A stretch of 64,000 nt of DNA from the NCBI GenBank assembly GCA_963969595.1, contig OZ018411.1, positions 8,000,501-8,064,500 of the forward strand, given 5' to 3'. This document shows positions 36,861 to 48,406 of the stretch, in pieces. Origin of the DNA: Neckera pumila. Its lineage: Eukaryota > Streptophyta > Bryopsida > Hypnales > Neckeraceae. The notes below the pieces were generated by a model that was not told the origin of the DNA, ran no database searches, and saw only the letters and a list, made by a program, of their open reading frames with translations. Made by a program: the position numbers and the translations under genes. Position 1 is the first letter of the stretch. Every line of letters starts with the position of its first letter.

Positions 36861-39800
36861 TACTAAGAAAATAAAGGAATTTTCAAAGTATTTGTCTATC
36901 TAAAGAATAATTTGTAGTTATAAGATTCAAATTGAGGAAGTAGAGACCAACAAGCTACACTAAAAGCATCCAAGATATCCTATGAATCAATATTTTATAT
37001 AAATGCATTTGTGAAAGTTGTTACTCTCTATCTCTAAAAGTTTAAAGTTCATAGGATATTTAAATTTCATAGGCCATTTACTAAAATAGATTTCAAAATG
37101 ATTTGTTGTTACTAATTTTGATTCAAAACAATCCCTTGAGCATTTTCAATACCTACATGATATAGACTCAAATTTTCTATGATTTTTGTGGAACCTTGTT
37201 AATTTCAATGTTGTGAACACTTCTAGATTTGATTCATTCTTCAAGAAAAAATTTAGAATATTAAAATACAACATATAAAAAATGGAACTATTAGAAAGAA
37301 TCCAAATTATTTTCAATTTTTTTGTGATGGACTTATAATTGAAAGTCTTTGTGTGGGTTAATTCCATATTGATTTAATATGTATGAATTATATCAAATAT
37401 TGGTTTACATCTAGAGGAATTCACTTCATAAGTTTTTGGAAAAATATGAAAAATTAGGGTTTATTTATAACTTCAACTCAACTACTCTCTATGCTTCCAT
37501 TAGCAATTTGAATTAAGGTTTTAACATTAGATTAGGTTCTAGAGGCTTTGCCAATGATGTTTTTTAACACTAAATCATATAAATACTGCAAAACTGACTT
37601 TTGAGAACAAATGAACATCCCGTTGTTGATTAATTTTTGTGCTCCTTCATCAATGAACATTGTTAACGGATGTTTTTGGCATGATGCAAGACGAGATGCC
37701 TATAGTGCACAAAGATCCCTTGATTTGTTGCATGACTCAATTTACCTATATGGCAAGGACTTATGGATTATATGTGGATTTTAAAGCCTTATTTTTATGT
37801 CAAGAGGACAAACGCATTGTATGTGGCATCTAGGAGTTGGGTCCAAATTTTTTGAACCAAACAATTCCATGTAAGTACAAAATTAGCGTCCGGATCATAG
37901 AAAAAGCAAATTATACAAATTTTCAATATAAATTCTTTAGGCCCTATGGACGGCCCGTCAATTATTTTAAATACTTTTATTTTTTATTTTTTTATTTTGA
38001 AATGGAACTAGCAACTAGGCTTGAATAAAAAGTGATCTTCTTATTCCCTAAGTTCTTTGAAGTTTATATTTTAGATGATGAATAAGGTGCTATTGGGCAA
38101 TGTTCATCCTAAAAAAAAGTTTATTGACCAAAGTGATATTGAGAACTTAAAAAGACAACCTTCTTTTATGATCAATGAATTGAAAATGGCATAATTAGCC
38201 ATGCATTGCCATTTATTGTGCATTGTCAATTATTATACATGACCTTGAGTTCAATTTGTGATTTTAATAGTCATTAGAATTTCTTCTTATCACAAAAAGA
38301 CTCAAGCCTACACAATAAGTGATTTTATCCAATATTGTCTAAAAGCCCTTGCTCTTTGTAGAGTTGTTTGAACCCATTTTCAAATAATGGTGTTGGATAT
38401 TTTGACCTTGTGAACTTTTTGAATGTCCTACATAAGAAAAAGTCAGATTCACGGATTACCATATATAGTGTATTTTGGCAACTTTTGCTCCTATTTCTAT
38501 CTTTGAATTTTATCCAGAAAACAATAATCATTTTTGAACTTGTGGATATGGGTTTTATCAATTCTAGTCTTTACTTCAATTAGAAAATTAGAAAATGCTT
38601 TATTGAATTTGAATTTTTCACCTACAAGCATGGAGTGTTGATATTTAAAATTTTAAAATAACAATGTAAAATTCAATTTCCATCTCAAATCTCAATGTGG
38701 GCATTAGACAACTATATTTTACTAATTTTGTTTTATTCTAACTGTTAATTAATTTCTATTTAGATCAATGGAATGAATATTATAAAAATTTAAGACAAAA
38801 CTAAGAAAATAGTAGAGCCTCAAAATCTTTAAAATTGTTGTCATATGTAAAGAAGTCCTAGTTTGTAAATTTATTCATTTAATCTATCTATTCAATGAAA
38901 TGAAAATTATGAAGGTTCAAGACATTGAAGACAAAATAAAGTCAATCAAGCATTTAAGACATTAAAAAATTTCATCAATTTTTTTTTTTAAGAAAATACA
39001 AATACAATTTAAAAAAATAAAACATTGGAAATTAATTTACTCACAAAATCATAAGAAAAATTTAGCAAATCCATTTCAAAAAATGGGTTTCTTAGGGGCT
39101 ATAAAATAAAAAAATAAAAAATCCAAAGATGTTGTGGGGGTCTAGCTAGGTTGATTGTTGGAAAAGATATGGATATGTACATGTATATATACATACAAGC
39201 GTGCATATATGGTTGTTGACAAGTATGTAGATTATTCTACATCAACTGTTAACAATATAAATTGATATTAATATTTGAATTCTTGAATTTTGAAAAATAA
39301 ATAAAAGTCACTTTAGGTTTCAATTTTATTCATTAAAGGTTTGACACATTGAATATGCCCAACATTCTTACCATTGGAGATAAAATTTGATCTATTTTTT
39401 TATTGCAAAAGTTCGTAAAAGTTGTCTAAAAAAAATTGTTCATTAAATTTTTTATTTTTTATTTTTTATTTTATTTTTATTTTTAATGTGGTAAAAAAAT
39501 TTTGAATTTGAATATGAATAAATATAGACCTCAAAAAATTCTTCATCAACTCTTTTGTTATATTTATTAAAAAATGCTATTGTAGATGGAAAAGTTTGTT
39601 GTATATAATAGGCCAAGCAAATGGTTTCATGCACTAATTGTGGCTCATTTATGTGGCTTCATTATGATGGCTTTGGATGTGTCTATCTACATCTAGTGTA
39701 TCCTCTATTTCTCAATAATGAAATATATAAAGGAACATCTATTGTACATTTGGAACTAAAGATTCATTGGAATCTCCTATAGTATCTCCTTGCAAACTTT

Positions 39801-40902
39801 GATGCATGTTAAAACCAAATATCCAAATGCGTGTGCCTACTTATAAATTTTTTTTGATACAAAAAAATAAAGGAACCTTTATTGCAAGGAAAAAACAGGG
39901 AACAAGTGCCAAGCCACAAGCGACTTAGATTGGCAAGTGAAACCAACAAGTAAACACAATAATAAACAACAATCAGAAGTGCCGACAAGGCAGGGCGGGG
40001 ATCCAGAGTGTTGGCTAGAAGGTTGGGAGGGGGGAAGCTATTGATAATTCACTACTCTAACACCCGATCATCAATTTTTGAAAAAAAATTGTAAAATCTA
40101 AGATGATTGTTTTTAAATGTAGAAAAATGTGTATAGAATTTTGTAACCACACTTAATTTAATCCCTTTCTAAAACCAAATTCCTACAGACTTTTTGCCTA
40201 AAATGTATTGCCTCTATTGAGAAGAGCCTACAATTATCTTTGGGCACCTACTGTCAATACTTTGAATATTTATAGTTTATTCATACAGTGTCTAAAAATG
40301 CCTAGCCTTCAAATAGATTCTAAAAAATGCTCTTTGTATCTTAAGAAAAGTTTCAAAAATAAATGACCAGCTCAACAAAAATTAAACGAAAAAGTGTTGA
40401 TTTTTTTTGTTAATTTGGACAAGTTGATTTGGGTACTTGTGAACAAAAAAGTGTTGATTTTTTTGTTGATTTGGTCACATTTAAAAAAATATTAAGACTT
40501 TTAAAAAAAAAAATTAAAACAATTAATGATCATTCAAAAATTGCCACGTGACACCCGCCATGTAGGCAATCTAAAATTGCCATGTTGCAACCCAACTGCC
40601 ACATGGCAATTCAATTGCCGCACAAAGAACTGCCATGTAGCAAGTGTCACCACCAAGGTTTGGTCCTTGGACCTCATGGTTGAGGCTCAGGGACCTTATC
40701 AATGCACCACAATCAACTACATATGACTATGGTGTATGTAAAATTTTATTTATATCTCCTAAGCTTCAAACTTCGAATTGAAGTCTGGGCCCTGTAGTTT
40801 GATCGTATTTTGCCTGGGGGTTCGGAGCTCTGGTGGGGCTGCTCCCTTCCGGTGGGTGGCTCCTGGCCTGCTAGCTTTCGTTCTTTAGTTTGTAGCTTCT
40901 AT
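36861..40902. other. AT-rich intergenic stretch, no supported gene
   Basis: The first 300 bases would be the promoter side of the Lys/Asn-rich gene. The rest holds chance frames of 60-78 codons, homopolymer runs and, at 40,540-40,640, a cluster of TTGCCA(C/T)(A/G)T(G/A) words in alternating orientation (for example CAATTGCC, CTGCCACATGG). No transposon ends were recognised before 40,903. Confidence 0.45.
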
Positions 40903-40906
40903 TTAA

Positions 40907-41545
40907 CCCCTAAATGCCCAAGGCACCAAAATCTGGTGTTTGCAAAACTTTGAAGTTAAATAAAAAACCTGATCAAGTTGCTACTTTTAGTAGTTTATAT
41001 TTCTAAAAAGTTCTTCTTGAAGTCTAGTTTTAGCACCAAAAATCCGATCTTGAAAATAAATGATAGTGATTTTTCTATGCAAGATTTTGTGCAAGGGTAC
41101 CCATTGCAATCTTGACTTCCTGTAGTGTTGAGAGCTTTTGAAAATGAGCCTCAAATACACTAGATCTTGGAGAAAAAATCACATTCAAAATTCATTTAAA
41201 AAAATTGTAGAGTAGATTTTAAGAAGCTATAAATTGATTAGGGTTATACAAGTTAGGCCCTTTAACCTCATATTTTGTTGGTCACCAACTTTTTAGATTT
41301 GATTTGTGTAAAGAACATTGAAAGATTTTTGCAGTTTTAGCATCCTCATGGTCAAACATTATAATCTTTCACTCCATAAGTGATAAAGTTGTGTTTTCTT
41401 TTTTTATGAGATCTCTAATATGCCTAGTTTGAATTTGTACGGTTATAATTTAAAAAAAATTGATACAACTTATCAAAATGTTGGCATTTTGTTTAATTTA
41501 GAGCAAATTCCAGGAAGCCCAAAACAGGCCTTCGGCATTTAGGGG
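40907..41545 (+). mobile_element. TTAA-family miniature element, complete (639 bp)
   Basis: TTAA at 40903-40906 and 41546-41549. Ends CCCCTAAATGCCCAAGG and, inverted, CCCCTAAATGCCGAAGG, a near-perfect 17-bp inverted repeat. The interior differs from the 0.9-kb copies, so this is a separate subfamily. Solo ends of the same subfamily are at 8789 and 49655. No coding capacity. Confidence 0.7.
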
Positions 41546-42240
41546 TTAAAAAAGAAAATAGTCTTGAAAAGTTAAATAATTCCATTGGGATTTTGGCCTT
41601 AGGTTTGATGTACATTTTCCCCTTGCAATGGATTGTGTCCGTTTCTTTCAAATTTTTTAATTTTTAATTTATTTATATAGTTACTTCATGTTTTTTCCAT
41701 TACTTTGAAAAATCAGCAGATTTCAGGGTCGATTTTGACATTGAAAATGGACTTTTTTCATAACAGATCAAGCCAGATTTTACATGCAAAACCCGTCTGA
41801 GATTTGGATCCTCCAATCAAAAGTTATGGACAAAAACCAGAGAGGTTGTAAAATGTCAAAGAAAATGTTCATTTCTACCTCTTTCTGATTTTTGTTCATA
41901 AGTTTTGCTTGGAGGCTTAAAGTCTCAAACGGATTTTTGGAGGTGAAAGCTGGTTTGATTTTCCAACTTTTTTATGTTAAAACTTTTTTGAAAAATGTCC
42001 GTTATCTAGGCCAAAATTTTCCCTGGAGTCTGCTGACTTTAGAAGACACCAAATTGTGAGTAGTTATTTGGAAAGAAAACTTACATTGTTTATGATTATT
42101 GATTAAGATTCCATAAAATTCTAAAAGATTCCAAGAGATTTCAAAATATTTCAAAATATTTCAAAAGAATCAACAAACTTTTGTTGACTTGGTCGTTTGC
42201 ACTATCCAAATCAACAAAAATAATTTGACCATTTTGTTAA

Positions 42241-43171
42241 CCCCTAAAGGACCAAATCCCATTTCTTGGCAACATAGCAATTTTGGGTAGCTCACTACAA
42301 ATGGAAATTTTAGTTTTTTTCTTTGGAATTTTCACACAAGATGTGCCCAAGGAGTAGCTTCAAGGCCAACAATTTTCATAACTTTTCACTTTATGGGTAA
42401 AAAGTTATTGCATGATAAGTAATTTTCCGCATTTGGCAGGCAGTCCGGGCGGCTGAAAAAAATTCTTTAAAACACACTTTTTTGAAAAAATAAAACTTGA
42501 AATTGGTTTTATAGATTTATATATACTTGGAAAGCTATGAATCATTCCATTTGGATTAACAAGTCAAAAGTTATGAGGAGTTTTCATTTGATGGTAGTTA
42601 TGGAATTTCACTCTAAAATAAACTTTGAAGTCCTTTATCTTACTCAATTTTCAATATTTTTGAATAAAAAAAAAAACATTGGGTGTATATTGTTTACTAC
42701 AACATTACAAGTACTACGATTGGCATTTTTCAATTTCATAATTAAATTCTTGACAATTTAGTATTTTGAGTCATTCTCTACCTCTTCCTACTTACTATTT
42801 TTTTCCTATATGTTGTACAATTCTAATTGATCTGAAAATTTTCAAGCATGTAGCCAACTTGCCTTGAAGAATGAATCCAAAGAATAACCACCATTTTGGA
42901 CATTTTTCATACAAATGTGACCTTGTGAAGGGCAGCTGCCCGGATTTTTGCAGTGATTAAAAAAGGATTTTTGTCAATTCAAACGCTATTATCTTGCAAT
43001 CTACATGGTGAAAAATTCTGAAATTTTTTCCACATCTTCTTAAATCGGTTTACTACAAGATCCTACAATTATATGTGTTCAAAAACGTTTTTTTTCTAAA
43101 ATTTGGTACTTGTATTAGAAATGGCAATTTTGGAGCAATTTTGGTGAAAATATAGTCAAAAACCTTACGGG
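42241..43171 (-). mobile_element. TTAA-family miniature element, complete (931 bp)
   Basis: TTAA at 42237-42240 and 43172-43175. It is the reverse orientation of the 58451 copy: CCCCTAAAGGACCAAATCCC here corresponds to the inverted right end there, and AAATGGCAATTTTGGAGCA to its inverted left part. Ends are CCCCTAAAGG and CCTTACGGG. Confidence 0.65.
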
Positions 43172-43262
43172 TTAATTTGGGCAAAATCAACAAAAAAATT
43201 GTGAAAACAAATGTTACAATACCCATGTTAACAAAAAATTGTTGATCATTTGTTGATTTGTT

Positions 43263-43281
43263 CACTAATTTTCTACTAGTG
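43263..43281. mobile_element. Possible CACTA-type terminus
   Basis: CACTAATTTTCTACTAGTG ends with the same TTTTCTACTAGTG as the mini-CACTA at 23180. No matching left end with a 3-bp duplication was found, so only a terminus can be claimed. The sequence just before it is rich in (G/A)TTGAT and AACAA motifs like those near 40,370-40,480 and 42,160-42,230, which might be subterminal repeats. Confidence 0.3.
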
Positions 43282-44094
43282 GTTTTGCATCTTTTAGTAA
43301 GATGTACATACTTGGGTTCAAAACTAGCACATCAAAAATCAAATCCAAAGTACATACTATGAAATAATAAGGCACCTTGCATTATATATCATGGTCACAT
43401 TGTAAACATAAATGCTTTATAACATCTAATTTTGTCACCAAATTCTTAAAAGAATAATTATGTTCAATTCAATTCAATGCATTGTAGAAGCATCATAATG
43501 TAAAGTAGTAAAAGAAAAAAATTATAGAAAAACCTAAAATTGAAGAAGTAATGGCGTTTATAAAAAAAAACTTTACATTAGGCTGCCCCTTCAAAAAAAT
43601 TTGCCAAATTCCAAAATTGCACCACATGACATCTCACAAATGTTGTAGGAAAATTTCAAGAAATGAAAATTGTAGATGGAAAATGAATCAATTCATGGAA
43701 ATTCCCAAATTGCATGCAATTTATATTTATATATTTGAAATGAAAAATGCCATTCATTAAAAGTATTGTCCTGCAAAAAGACAAGAAAGTAATCACATTG
43801 CAATTGATAGAAGGTCCTAAAACCACAATGTGGCTTTTGAAAACTTTAGGCATTAATAATACAAACAATGCTCAATTGCTTATTTTGACACAATTAATTT
43901 AAATCCATAAATATTTATATGTGTAGAATGTCAAGAACTTAGTAAAAGACAACCTACTTTTACTATTCATTATAGTATCATTTGAAAATTTTCAATTTAA
44001 GCTATATGATCCCTAACATTGAATCTTACACCAATAGTTTACAAAGATTTCACAACCTAAATTAATGACATCCACTTTTCTTGATCTAGATTAA

Positions 44095-45012
44095 CCCCTA
44101 AAAGCCCATTGATCCTTAGGAGGACAAATGGGATTTTGGGTAGGTACCTACAGGTTGAGTTTTTGTTGTGATTTTTCAAAACTTTTTTGAAGATAGAAAA
44201 ACTGCTAAGCTTTGTGGCTATATAATTTTTTTTTCAATCAGTGCCCGGGAAAAAAAGTTATGCCCAAATATGCTCAAAATAGGGGACGGGGGTGGGGTAT
44301 AATAAAAAATTTGCAACTTTTTCTTTTCCTTCTTTTTCTCATAAATCATATTTTTGTCTATGTAAAATGCTTTGATTCATTTCATTTGGATTTTTTATGA
44401 GAAAGTTGTGGACAATCTTGTTTCTTGGGCACTTAAAGCATCTTCCTAAAAAATATAACCTATAAGGAGTAGAATTCATTTTTGAATGTAATTTTAACAA
44501 TTTTTCAAAAAAAAAGTTTCACAAGGTTTAATTTTCTTGCTTAAACAATTTCACCATTGGGATTAGTGCTTTTAAATTCCATATAAAAGATATTAATATT
44601 TTAGATTTTCCTTCTATCTCATACCTACTTTTACTTAACCATTTTTTTAGTGATGAAAACTAAGTTGTTTTGGATTTTTTTTTTCTCCTAGAATCTCAAC
44701 TCAATTTTCTACTACAAAGATTTAAAGCTCAAAACTTTGTAATGCAAATATTTAAATTAAAAATGTTCAAGGTCATAAAATCCAGTCCCACAATGTGCCG
44801 AAAAACTTGTTTTCTTCACTTTAAACACAGATATCTTGCAATCTATGCGGTCAAAAATTCTGAAATCTTTTCCACACATTCACATACTAGTTAGGTGGAA
44901 GATCCTATGGTTAGATGTGCAAAAAAAACATTTTTCAATCATTTTACTCTTTGCTATAAAAATGGCAGATCTGGATATTTGGGGGGAGAAAAAGGGCCTT
45001 GGGCCTTTAGGA
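44095..45012 (+). mobile_element. TTAA-family miniature element, left copy of a tandem pair (918 bp)
   Basis: TTAA at 44091-44094 and 45013-45016. Left end CCCCTAAAAGCCC, right end GGGCCTTTAGGAA. The interior matches the 26249 copy. Its right TTAA is also the left TTAA of the next element. Confidence 0.65.
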
Positions 45013-45016
45013 ATTA

Positions 45017-45887
45017 ACCTCCAAAGTCCCATTGTCCCCTCAAGGGACAAATCAAATTTTGGGTAGGAACCTGTGACCTCAATTTTTGGTGAAACTTTTT
45101 GAAACTTTTCCATAAGATAGAAAAATTAATTAGCTTTGTGGTAATATAATTTTTATTTCAATTGGTGACGAGGAGCAAAAGTTATACCACAAAAAGCCTC
45201 AAACTGAACTCGGCGGGTAGCACAACAAAATTTGCAAAACGTCATAATTAAAATTTAATTTATTTTTTCTCTGAAAATTTATATTTTTGTCTACATGTGA
45301 AGCTTTGATTCATTTTATTTGGAATAATAATGAGAAAGTTATAGACAATCTTGTTTTTTGGGCAATTTAAGCATTTTTTGAAAAAACACACTTGTAGAAT
45401 TCATTTCTAAATGCAATTTTCACAATTTTTCACAATTTTTTTTGAAAATTTTGTGTTTGCTTGCTAAAACAATCTCACCATTGGAATTGTTGTGTTTCAA
45501 TCCCATCTAAGAGCTATTAATGATTTAGTTTTTTTTTCAATCTTGGACCTATTTCTACTCAACAATTTTTTAAATAATGAAAATCAAGTGTGTTTTTTTT
45601 GAAATTTTTTTTAGACTTTCAACTCACATCTTCAACATAAAAAATTTAAATCCAAAGTCTATACTACAAACAATTTCCACAAATGGTAGTCGAAGTCATT
45701 TGAAATTGCAGGATAATGTTCAAAAAAACTTTCTTTTTCAACTTTGAATGCTAATATCTTCCAATTTATGAGGTCAAACTTCATGAAAACTTGACCTTCA
45801 TTTCTTTTTGTGTTCTTGGATGAACACAACAAAAATGGCAATTTTGAGTGATTTTTGACCAAAAAAATGGCCTTGGGCACTTAGGGG
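45017..45887 (+). mobile_element. TTAA-family miniature element, right copy of a tandem pair (871 bp)
   Basis: TTAA at 45013-45016 (shared) and 45888-45891. Left end CCTCCAAAGTCCC, right end GGCCTTGGGCACTTAGGGG. Most like the 27291 copy and the deleted 16680 copy. Same orientation as its neighbour. Confidence 0.65.
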
Positions 45888-45891
45888 TTAA

Positions 45892-46876
45892 AGTAGGAGC
45901 ACCCAAAATCACCACCTTCCATTTGCCGCCACTTATAGCATCGTCTGAAAGGAACAAAAATAGGGTTGAAACAGTGCTACTACGTCACCCAATAATGCCT
46001 CAAGTTTTAAAGCGCAACCAAAGGAAGTTGATGTGTTTCTTGATGCATGCAACCAATTGGACTTGAAGCATTTCATGCTTCATGGCTATTCATTTCAAGG
46101 GAGTATGGTGACATGTGTAGGTACCCTATGCTTTCAACTTCAATATGTAGAATATCAATGGAGCATTGGAAAATTATGAAACAAATTGGGTAAGATTATC
46201 CTTTTGAAGTCTATACTCGAGATACCAATCTAGTAAAAAAATTCTCTCATTTGCACTTGAAGATGAGAGCACAAGAAAATTGGCGCTTGTGGTGCTCCTA
46301 CCTCATGTGCCTCATGCACGCCTGAAGCAGCCCTTTTTTTAGGGTTTTTGAAAAAGTGCCAAAATGGCGATCACTTAAAATTTGGTGAAGCATTTTATTT
46401 CTTCGTACATCCATTTTTTGTACCATAAAACACTTTTCAATCAAATTCATACACTTTTTCATCCAAATTTGACAATTTAATTCATATTTTAAATTGGATT
46501 GAAACTTTTTTGGCAAAAAAATATTCCTTTTTTTTGGCGAAAAAAAGATTTCACTATGAAATGGTGCTTTCTGGCTCCATTTCGCCCAAAAAAAAAGGGC
46601 TGGCCTGAAGCAACACTGCAAAATTTCAAAACCGAATTCAAGCGTCAACGGCTTCAAAGTCTTGATGAATCTGCGGCAAACCATGTGCCAGAGGCGGCCA
46701 GTCTGATAAGCCACAGGCTTGCGCCATTGCTGCCTTGTGGATGTGGAGCGTGGACGGAGAGGTCCTGCCTGCTTTCTGGAGTCTGAAAGATTCCGATGTT
46801 CTGCGATTTTTCCGTGATTTTTGAGGGATTTCAGTATTCTGTGATTTTTGTGTGATTTTCTGTGAGATTTTCTGGG
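45892..46876. other. Intergenic stretch upstream of the TMEM97-like gene
   Basis: The first 700 bases are AT-rich with no supported gene. From about 46,560 the sequence becomes GC-richer and would hold the promoter and 5' leader. Several GTGATTTT/GAGATTTT units recur at 46,803-46,873 just before the ATG. No TATA box can be named. Confidence 0.45.
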
Positions 46877-48406
46877 ATGGGCGAGGATCGGCGATCTGTG
46901 CCTTTGAGCAGGAGACCGGTGGATCTGTTCCTGGTGTCGTTTCTGCTCATGAATATTCCCGTGGTGTTGTTGTTCGAGTCCCAGGTGCTTGTGCCTGCCA
47001 AATTCGTCCCAAAGCCACTGCGCGACTTGACGCGCTCGTATGTGGAGTATTCAGGGGATTACTTGGTGGACGACCGGCCACCCTTCTTTAAGGGGCTGGT
47101 GTTCGAGGAGGTTCTGTTTCAGTTGCCGCTGCTCATTCTTAATTCCTACGCTTTTATTGCTGGTAAGGATTTCTTCTTGCATTGTTCGGGTATTGCATTT
47201 GGCTTTTGGGGAGCTTTAGGGTTTAGAGGAAATGGCAGATTCAATGTGATAAAGCCAGGAGAGAGCGACAGAGGGGAAACTGCATTGCTGCAGCTATAAT
47301 GTCGTGCGCCATTTTGTGCTTTGAGGATATTGAAGTCTCTGTCGTTAACAGCGAATCTTCATTTAGATTTCTGCGAAGTGGGAATGTTTAGACAGTAGTA
47401 GGGACTAGGGAGACTAGTAGGTTGACGAACCTTAGGGTAATTATAAAATAGATCAGTATGATCCACTCCCGTAGAGAAGCATATTTCGTGAAATTTTTAT
47501 TCAACCCTAAGCGGCATGGCCATAGCCATGAGAGCTTCAGAACATTCTCTCTGTTGTACTCGCAAGATGTTATGAATTTTTTCTAAATTAGCTAGTTAGT
47601 TCGTACTATAAGAGGACCCGGGAAAGCCAGCATACTGTGGGTTTCCTCCTCTATGCCTGATGCTTTGAAAGACTCCCTGATCATGAAGACTCCATCCAGA
47701 CCTTCATAAATCACGTACCATGCAGAGTGAAGTGATTAAGGTTGGAATGGGTGTGCAGGCTGTCCCATTTAGGGTCTAATAAAGAGCATGCAAAAATTTG
47801 TTCCCCAGAGCTATCTCATTGGTTTTTGTTTTTTTATAAATATACTAGGTTCTCTATACCCTGGATAGGATTTTGTTTCCTTCGATATTGTGTAGAACGC
47901 CTGGGACCTCTGCACCACTCCTGTCCCGATTAACTCACTAAGAGAGCATGTGTAATGGTCACAGGTAAGGATTGGGGCCGCATCACCGGCATAATTTACG
48001 CATCTCATGTTGCAACAACTATGGTACATACACCCTCCCTATTGACAAGAGCTTGTGAAATGTGAATTCACTTCTCTGTTTGGCTCGTTTCGTACTTCGT
48101 TACATTTTTCTGTTTTGGTTTTCCCAGCAGGTTGGTAGTGAGAGGACCGTTTAACTCGTGACATGATTTGTGGACAATTTAATGTGCATCGCATTACTGT
48201 GAAGATGTTGTCTTACCACATTGTTTTCTATGCAGTTTCCCCTCTTCGCAGACATTCTAGCAAAGAAAGTTCCAACTCAAAATTTGCTGATTGGGATATA
48301 TATTCCGTATCTCATTGTCCCTCTCATCATTCTTGCACGCCTGGTAACAACACCACATCCGTTCACGGAGGCAGTTTCCTTTAAGAAGGCTAAGAAAGGA
48401 GATTGA
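46877..48406 (+). CDS. TMEM97/sigma-2-receptor-like EXPERA-domain membrane protein
   Basis: Three exons: 46877-47162, 47965-48023 and 48236-48406 (286+59+171 nt), giving 171 residues. Introns are GT-AG: the first is G|GTAAGG to CACAG|GT, the second ATG|GTACAT to TGCAG|TT. The protein has four predicted membrane helices: DLFLVSFLLMNIPVVLLF; GLVFEEVLFQLPLLILNSYAF; ITGIIYASHVATTM with FPLFADIL; and LIGIYIPYLIVPLIILARL. The acidic pair E34 and E77/E78, the FQLP motif and HVATTM match the TMEM97 family, ER/lysosome proteins linked to sterol handling. The C-terminus FKKAKKGD is lysine-rich, consistent with ER retention. Length fits the family (about 170). An exon-1 frame running on into the first intron would be misleading: exon 2 supplies GKDWGRITG, which is family-like, whereas the intron read-through gives GKDFFLHC. 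Confidence 0.88.

Noticed and set aside
40540..40640. Cluster of CAATTGCC/GGCAATT words as a regulatory array
   Set aside because: Spacing is irregular and there is no adjacent gene; it may be low-complexity drift.
47163..47299. TMEM97-like protein ending in the first long exon (145-codon frame)
   Set aside because: Sequence after the donor is intron; exon 2 supplies the family-like GKDW...HVATTM and exon 3 the last helix.
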